A DNA stretch of 28,673 nucleotides from an uncultured Burkholderiales bacterium (lineage in GTDB: Bacteria > Pseudomonadota > Gammaproteobacteria > Burkholderiales > Burkholderiaceae_C): positions 1-28,673 of the forward strand of contig CAJBLW010000041.1 of NCBI GenBank assembly GCA_903953985.1, given 5' to 3'. The notes beneath the pieces were generated by a model that saw only the letters and a program-made list of their open reading frames with translations, made no database searches and was not told the DNA's origin. The translations under genes and the position numbers were made by a program. Position 1 is the first letter of the stretch, and each line of letters opens with the position of its first letter. Below are positions 24,139 through 28,673 of this stretch, in pieces.

Positions 24139-25005
24139 ATGAATTCAAATTCGATTGACCTGTTGACAGATACACCGTCCAACGAGGTGGCAATCCGTTC
24201 AGAGATTTGCAGCGTTTCAGCAGTTCGCAGAGTTGCAGCAATGTTGGACCTTGATCCTGATGCGTATGAAGAGGGATCGCCGCTGCCTAGGGGCTGGCAA
24301 TTCATCTTGATGGCAGCAGACACAAGAAGATCGCAACTTCGCGCAGACGGGTTTCCGGGTCTGGGTGTGGCCATGCCTGATCTGGGACTGCCCAGGTTGT
24401 TGCTGGGTGGCAGATCGGTTGTCTACAAAGCAGATATCCCGATAGGTGCCCAAGTGACTCGGAAAAGTTCCATTCGCAATCTCACTCATAAGGCCAATGC
24501 ATCAGGCCCCATAGCTATCGCCACGATTGATCATGAATTGAACTTGGCGGCCAATGATTTACCCCTGTTGCTTGAAACCCAGACCTACTTGCTGCTGCCC
24601 GCAAGCAAGGGGGGCGGGTCCGTGGGCGTATCAAGACATCCCGAAGATTTGACGGGTCAATATTCAAAAACAGTTGTTCCAGACGAAACATTGCTGTTTC
24701 AGTATTCGGCCTTAGGTTTTAACTCTCACAAGATTCACGTTGACCGTTCTCACGCAAGGAATGTAGAAGGATTCCCGGATTTGGTGGTCAATGGCGGTCT
24801 GGCCACTTTGATGCTAACCGAATTTCTGCGTCATGAAATAGGAATAACGCCACAGAACATCAAGGTTCGTCACGTCGCGCCATTGTTTTGTGGAAGCCCG
24901 ATCACCATGGTTGCCAATCAAATTGAGTCCAAGTGGCAACTACAGGCCTATGACCATCGTTTCACGCTAGCCATTGATATGGAGGTTGACACCCATGAGC
25001 TTTAA
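24139..25005 (+). CDS. MaoC/hot-dog family hydratase (mesaconyl/itaconyl-CoA hydratase-like)
   Basis: This 288-residue protein has two hot-dog domains. The N-terminal half has LPRGWQFILMAADTRRSQL and LGGRSVVYKADIPIGAQVTR. The C-terminal half contains the hydratase motif FQYSALGFNSHKIHVDRSHA (His197, His200, Asp202), followed by VEGFPDLVVNGGLATLML. This arrangement occurs in mesaconyl-C4-CoA and itaconyl-CoA hydratases and other (R)-specific hydratases that add water to C4-C5 dicarboxylic acyl-CoAs. The next gene is a CaiB CoA transferase starting within its last codons (11-base overlap), so the pair probably forms and hydrates an unsaturated acyl-CoA. The start has only a weak RBS. Confidence 0.85.
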   Translation: MNSNSIDLLTDTPSNEVAIRSEICSVSAVRRVAAMLDLDPDAYEEGSPLPRGWQFILMAADTRRSQLRADGFPGLGVAMPDLGLPRLLLGGRSVVYKADIPIGAQVTRKSSIRNLTHKANASGPIAIATIDHELNLAANDLPLLLETQTYLLLPASKGGGSVGVSRHPEDLTGQYSKTVVPDETLLFQYSALGFNSHKIHVDRSHARNVEGFPDLVVNGGLATLMLTEFLRHEIGITPQNIKVRHVAPLFCGSPITMVANQIESKWQLQAYDHRFTLAIDMEVDTHEL

Positions 25006-26200
25006 ACCACTGCAAGGTATCCGCATACTTGATTTAACCAGCGTTGTGGTGGGCCCGGTGTGCACCTGGCGTTTGGGACAGTACGGGGCTGAAATCATCA
25101 AGGTTGAAAACCCTGAAGGCGATCTGATGCGCGGTCTAGGCGGGCAATCGCCAACGGGCCAACACTCGGGCGCCTACCTGCATCTGAATCGAGGAAAACG
25201 CAATGTATGCCTTGATCTTAAAAAACCTGGTGCACGTGACGTCATGGATCGATTGATCGAATCAGTCGATGTCATCGTTGCAAACATGCGTCCACAGGCC
25301 TTGCAAAAATTGGGCATTGACGCCGAAACAATTCGGGCGAGATTTCCTGAAAAGATTTATTGCCTGATCACAGGCTATGGAACAGATGGGCCCTATGCGG
25401 GTTTGCCAACCTACGACAGTGTTGTGCAAGGTGTCACGGGGATGGCAGGTTTGTTTCTGGAAAGGGATGGTGCCCCCAATTACGTTCCTATGTTGATCTG
25501 TGATCATGTCGCTGGTGAAATCGCTGCGGGGTCCATTCTTGCTGCAATTGTTGAATATCAATCAACAGGCAAAGGTTGCACACTGGAAGTGCCGATGTTT
25601 GAAACCATGGCGGCGTTTGTACTTCAGGAGCATCTTGCGCAACAAAGCTTTGATCCTCCAGTCGGACCCGTTGGAGACCGTCGACTGCTCAGCCCGCACA
25701 ACAAGCCCGTTCAGACTGCCAATGGCTGGATCTCGTTTACGGTCAATACCGACTCACAAGTTCGTGCATTTTTACAAGTCACCGGGCGCAACAACTTACT
25801 GGACGATGCTCGCTTCAACTCCGTTTCGGCTCGTGCGAAATATGTCAAAGAATGGTTTGAGGTGAGGGGTACCCCATTGACAGACAAGTCAACTGATGAA
25901 TGGCTTGAACTGCTGCAAAAAGCGGACATCGCGGCCCAACCTTGCCACACCTTGGAAACGCTGCAGCATGACAAGCATCTAAAGGCTGTCGGCCTCATCA
26001 AACATGAGGACCATCCAACAGAAGGAAAAACTGCAGCGATACGCGCATCCATCAAGGTCAACGATAACTTCCTCGATCTGCGCACTCCATCGCAGCCCAA
26101 AGGCTGGGAATCGATAAAAATTCTGAGTGAAATGGGCTTGAGCCCAAGCCAAATCGATGAACTGGTTTCATCTGGTGCGGTCATCTCCTCCAACAACTAA
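24995..26200 (+). CDS. CaiB/BaiF family (class III) CoA transferase
   Basis: This 401-residue CoA transferase begins MSFKPLQGIRILDLTSVVVGP; GGAGG lies nine bases before ATG 24995, which favours it over an ATG seven codons upstream. The family signatures YGAEIIKVENPEGDLMRG and LHLNRGKRNVCLDLKKPGA are followed by the catalytic aspartate (Asp170) in PMLICDHVAGEIAAGSILAA. It is only distantly similar to the CaiB protein at 916-2079, so they likely have different substrates. Overlap with the hydratase gene shows coupling. The two together resemble the CoA-transfer/hydration step of itaconate, mesaconate or related dicarboxylate catabolism, but this is inference from family only. Confidence 0.92.
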   Translation: MSFKPLQGIRILDLTSVVVGPVCTWRLGQYGAEIIKVENPEGDLMRGLGGQSPTGQHSGAYLHLNRGKRNVCLDLKKPGARDVMDRLIESVDVIVANMRPQALQKLGIDAETIRARFPEKIYCLITGYGTDGPYAGLPTYDSVVQGVTGMAGLFLERDGAPNYVPMLICDHVAGEIAAGSILAAIVEYQSTGKGCTLEVPMFETMAAFVLQEHLAQQSFDPPVGPVGDRRLLSPHNKPVQTANGWISFTVNTDSQVRAFLQVTGRNNLLDDARFNSVSARAKYVKEWFEVRGTPLTDKSTDEWLELLQKADIAAQPCHTLETLQHDKHLKAVGLIKHEDHPTEGKTAAIRASIKVNDNFLDLRTPSQPKGWESIKILSEMGLSPSQIDELVSSGAVISSNN

Positions 26201-26211
26201 TTCTGGAACCA

Positions 26212-27192
26212 ATGAAAATGACAAACCGTCGAAATGTGCTTCAAATCCTGGGGAGTGGCCTCGCACTCAACGCCTTTCCTTCATGGGCTCAAGACTTCCC
26301 ATCCCGCCCCATCAAGGTCATCATTCCATTTCCACCAGGTGGCCCAACAGACATTCTTGGGCGCATCGTTGCACAAAAGCTCTCCGAACGCCTCGGGCAA
26401 AGTGTTGTTGTTGATAACAAGCCTGGAGCAAGCGGAATGATTGGTGCAGACATGGTTGCAAAATCGCCACCTGATGGCTACACCCTTCTGGTTAACGCAT
26501 CACTCCATGTGATCAACCCCAGCCTGTATGAAAAATCGCGGTACGACGCCATCGCGGATTTCGCTCCGCTTAGCAACCTTGCGGACGTACCACTTGTACT
26601 TGTGGTGAATCCGAAAACACCCGTCCAAACCGTCAAGGAGCTCATTGCATGGGTGAAGGTGTCTAAGACACCCGTCAATTTCGCATCATCTGGCAATGCA
26701 ACAGCACCACACCTTGCAGGCGAAGCTTTTAAGCTTGCTGCAGGTATTGAAAACATGCAGCATGTTCCCTACAAAGGGAGCTCACCGGCTCTCACTGACT
26801 TGCTCGGTGGACAAGTTCAGATGATGTTTGACTCGTTGCCCTCAAGTCAACCATTCATCAAGTCAGGGGCGCTGAAAGCGATTGCTGTCACAACACAGCG
26901 CAGGTCTTCAAGCCTGCCAGCCATTCCAACCATCGCTGAAAGTGGCCTCCAGGGATTCAACTTCAGCACTTGGTATGGGGTTTGGGCACCTAAATCGACA
27001 CCAACTCAGATCGTGCAAAGGCTGTCATCAGAGATAGGGCAAATCACTCGGCTGCCCGATGTTCGTGAACGATTTTTAGCATTGGGTGCTGAACCTGTTG
27101 GAAATTCAGCAGAAGATTTTGCGGTCTTCACCAAGACAGAGCTCACAAAATGGGCTCGCATCGTCAAACAATCTGGCGCGCGTGTCGACTGA
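26212..27192 (+). CDS. Bug/TctC-family periplasmic binding protein
   Basis: This third Bug receptor (326 aa) starts 11 bases after the CoA transferase stop. The signal peptide MKMTNRRNVLQILGSGLALN ends near SWAQ. It is followed by FPSRPIKVIIPFPPGGPTDILGRIVAQKL, DNKPGASGMIGADMVAKSPPDGYTLL and HVPYKGSSPALTDLLGGQVQMMFD, all diagnostic of the family. No TctA/TctB partners are encoded nearby; the TRAP transporter of the same module belongs to a different receptor class. It probably binds the carboxylate handled by the hydratase/CoA-transferase pair, or signals its presence. It converges with the IclR gene 25 bases further on. Confidence 0.92.
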   Translation: MKMTNRRNVLQILGSGLALNAFPSWAQDFPSRPIKVIIPFPPGGPTDILGRIVAQKLSERLGQSVVVDNKPGASGMIGADMVAKSPPDGYTLLVNASLHVINPSLYEKSRYDAIADFAPLSNLADVPLVLVVNPKTPVQTVKELIAWVKVSKTPVNFASSGNATAPHLAGEAFKLAAGIENMQHVPYKGSSPALTDLLGGQVQMMFDSLPSSQPFIKSGALKAIAVTTQRRSSSLPAIPTIAESGLQGFNFSTWYGVWAPKSTPTQIVQRLSSEIGQITRLPDVRERFLALGAEPVGNSAEDFAVFTKTELTKWARIVKQSGARVD

Positions 27193-27217
27193 CAAGTACA
27201 AGAGCATTCGCTTTTAA

Positions 27218-28039
27218 TCAACTCAAGGTCGCACCTCTGATAGAGCCACCGACCTTGCCCGAAATAGCCTTTGCCGCAGACCCAAGAGCTGCTGTGACCT
27301 CCGGTATGGACTTCCGCTGGTTTTGATCAATTCGCTCAGCATACGGAACCGTCAACGCGGCCAGGGCTCTGCCCTGCGTGTCCAATATGGGAAAACTGAC
27401 CGCATAAAGCCCGCGAACCTGTACGCTTGGAACAGATTCAAAACCAATCTTTTTAATGGCCTCAAGAATTGTCGTGATCTGCTGATCTGATTGTTCCGGC
27501 CGACGTTGAATAGACTCCTCAAGCCAGAGCCTGGTCGTTTCAGCGTTTTGAAACGCCAACAAGACCCGTCCTGAAGCAGAAATGAGCACATCCAACTCAG
27601 AACCTGCTCGCACGCTGAAACCCATTCCGCTGGGAGCATCCACCTTGGCAAGCACAACTTGTTTCCCTTGCGAATAAACCGTGAGATGACAAGACTGATC
27701 CAGTTCCTTGGCCAATCTTTGCATGACAGGTAACGCTTCAAACAGCAACCGATGAGTGGGCGGGCTTATGTGGGCCAATTCAAACAACTTGGTCGTGATG
27801 GTGTAGGAACTGTCATCAACTTGCGCGACGTAATTACGGTCGACCAGGCACGCCACCATTCGGTAAATTTCACCCACACTGCGATCCAAACTTTTGGCCA
27901 TCTCCTTTTGGGTCATCGGCCTCTCATGACGGCATAGCATCTCGAGAATGTCCAGCCCTTTTTCCAAGGCCGGGGCGGCATAACTGCGACGCTCAGCGTC
28001 AGCCGATTGAGTTTCAACCTCAAGCAAATTTTTGGCCAC
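27218..28039 (-). CDS. IclR-family transcriptional regulator
   Basis: This 273-residue regulator starts with GTG at 28039 (GGGG about seven bases upstream). The N-terminal winged helix is in residues about 24-85 (ALEKGLDILEMLCRHERPMT, then QKEMAKSLDRSVGEIYRMV). The effector-binding domain follows, with SCHLTVYSQGKQVVLAKVDAP, ISASGRVLLAF and GLYAVSFPILDTQGRALAALTVP, all typical of IclR proteins that bind small organic acids or aromatics. A palindrome (28101-28112) stands 62 bases upstream of the start and its inverse occurs in the divergent promoter at 24019-24030. Autoregulation and control of the whole module are therefore likely. Whether it represses or activates cannot be told. Confidence 0.94.
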   Translation of the reverse strand: MAKNLLEVETQSADAERRSYAAPALEKGLDILEMLCRHERPMTQKEMAKSLDRSVGEIYRMVACLVDRNYVAQVDDSSYTITTKLFELAHISPPTHRLLFEALPVMQRLAKELDQSCHLTVYSQGKQVVLAKVDAPSGMGFSVRAGSELDVLISASGRVLLAFQNAETTRLWLEESIQRRPEQSDQQITTILEAIKKIGFESVPSVQVRGLYAVSFPILDTQGRALAALTVPYAERIDQNQRKSIPEVTAALGSAAKAISGKVGGSIRGATLS

Positions 28040-28100
28040 ATTAACCCCATCGAATATGTTTAATTGAACCCAAGCTCAATCATACCTATGAACGATTTGA

Positions 28101-28112
28101 TTCATATGTGAA
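28101..28112. promoter_or_regulatory. Palindromic operator TTCATATGTGAA upstream of the IclR gene
   Basis: This is the exact reverse complement of the site at 24019-24030. Two looser related sites flank it: TCATACCTATGAA at 28080-28092 and TCATGTATGAA at 28162-28172. A cluster of this kind in front of the regulator gene points to autoregulation. Confidence 0.65.
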
Positions 28113-28172
28113 TACTTGCCGGCATGCAGCTTCGCCAGTTGTACAGCACTTTGCATCAAAGTCATGTATGAA

Positions 28173-28673
28173 ACTTCGTGAGGCTACTGTTTGAAACTCC
28201 TTCGGATCGCCACGGCCTACGGCGTCCATCGGTCAAATGACTCAGCTCAGCCCCGCTCCACCACAAAGCTGACCACTGTGGCGCATGAGCCGCCAATATT
28301 GAGTATTTGCATTCGGCGTGCGCCGTCTATCTGCATGTCGCCTGCCATTGCGGCCTGGCCCGTCAGCAAGCTTTGCCGGAGACAGCCCAGACCCAAAGTC
28401 AGTCAAGTTGGCTTTGGTCCTCCGAAGCTTCGATCAGCGGCAAACTTTTCAGTGTCAACGCACTCGGATCAAGCCCCTCCAAAAGGCTGATATGCCGCAA
28501 CGGATCCACCTCAAAGGCGTTATTGCTTACCCGGGGCACCAGCCGATCGTTTCCCAATTCGCTTGGCTCATCCCCGCATCGGCCCCTCGGCCACCAGGCG
28601 CTGGATGGCGCGACGCAATGCTGCTGAACTTGATCTCAGGCCAACAGAGTTAACGCTGTAGCGATGGCCCGCA
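28173..28673 (-). other. Region without an intact gene; likely degenerate coding remnant
   Basis: No complete gene is seen in these last ~500 bases. On the minus strand one frame reads GLRSSSAALRRAIQRLVAEG and then PMRG before a stop near 28573. In the adjacent frame the text seems to continue as DEPSELGNDRLVPRVSNNAF, then EVDPLRHISLLEGLDPSALT, ending at a stop at 28401-28399. The change of frame at GGGGATGAG could be a frameshift in one old gene, or an ATGA overlap of two genes. Plus-strand frames here are Ser/Pro/Arg-rich, as expected of shadows. I do not recognise the family. Base composition appears somewhat more GC-rich than the neighbouring operon. Confidence 0.3.

Overview
The window looks like an accessory catabolic region of a Burkholderiales-type betaproteobacterium. 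The evidence is three Bug/TctC-type extracytoplasmic binding proteins (a family greatly expanded in that order), an IS30-type element resembling those of Burkholderiales, and generally proteobacterial gene families and Shine-Dalgarno sequences. This assignment is inferred from family content only.

The left edge (1-900) is a mobile-element scar. It holds a dead IS30-family transposase gene with an in-frame TAG near its N-terminus, cut off after its first DDE aspartate by what looks like the repeated end of an IS21-type element. Next comes a leftward gene set (6096 down to 916): luciferase-like flavin monooxygenase, flavin reductase, SDR dehydrogenase, acyl-CoA dehydrogenase and CaiB-type CoA transferase. 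It diverges from a LysR regulator (6207-7169) across a short intergenic region with a TTGCA-N11-TGCAA palindrome. A leftward SMP-30-type lactonase follows (8080-7151). A tightly packed rightward operon (8358-16174) then encodes enoyl-CoA hydratase, ADP-forming acyl-CoA ligase, a large/small pair of acyl-CoA dehydrogenase subunits, two SDR proteins (one fused to a catalytically dead SDR half) and an AhpD-fold protein. Two Bug binding proteins follow (16209-18263). Together these could oxygenate a (cyclic) ketone, open the lactone, oxidise the hydroxy acid, activate it with CoA and beta-oxidise it. The substrate cannot be read from sequence.

The right half is a second catabolic module. A leftward set (23905 down to 18344) encodes a VOC-fold enzyme, TRAP binding protein DctP, a fused DctQM permease, an epimerase-like protein, an SDR and an ABM-type monooxygenase. 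A rightward set (24139-27192) encodes a MaoC-type hydratase, a second CaiB CoA transferase and a third Bug protein. An IclR regulator (28039-27218) closes the module. The 12-bp palindrome TTCACATATGAA lies midway in the divergent promoter region and again, reverse-complemented, upstream of the iclR-type gene, so the IclR protein probably controls both.

The last ~500 bases hold no intact gene. They contain only short, apparently frameshifted reading frames on the minus strand, suggesting an old coding remnant. No rRNA, tRNA or CRISPR was recognised.
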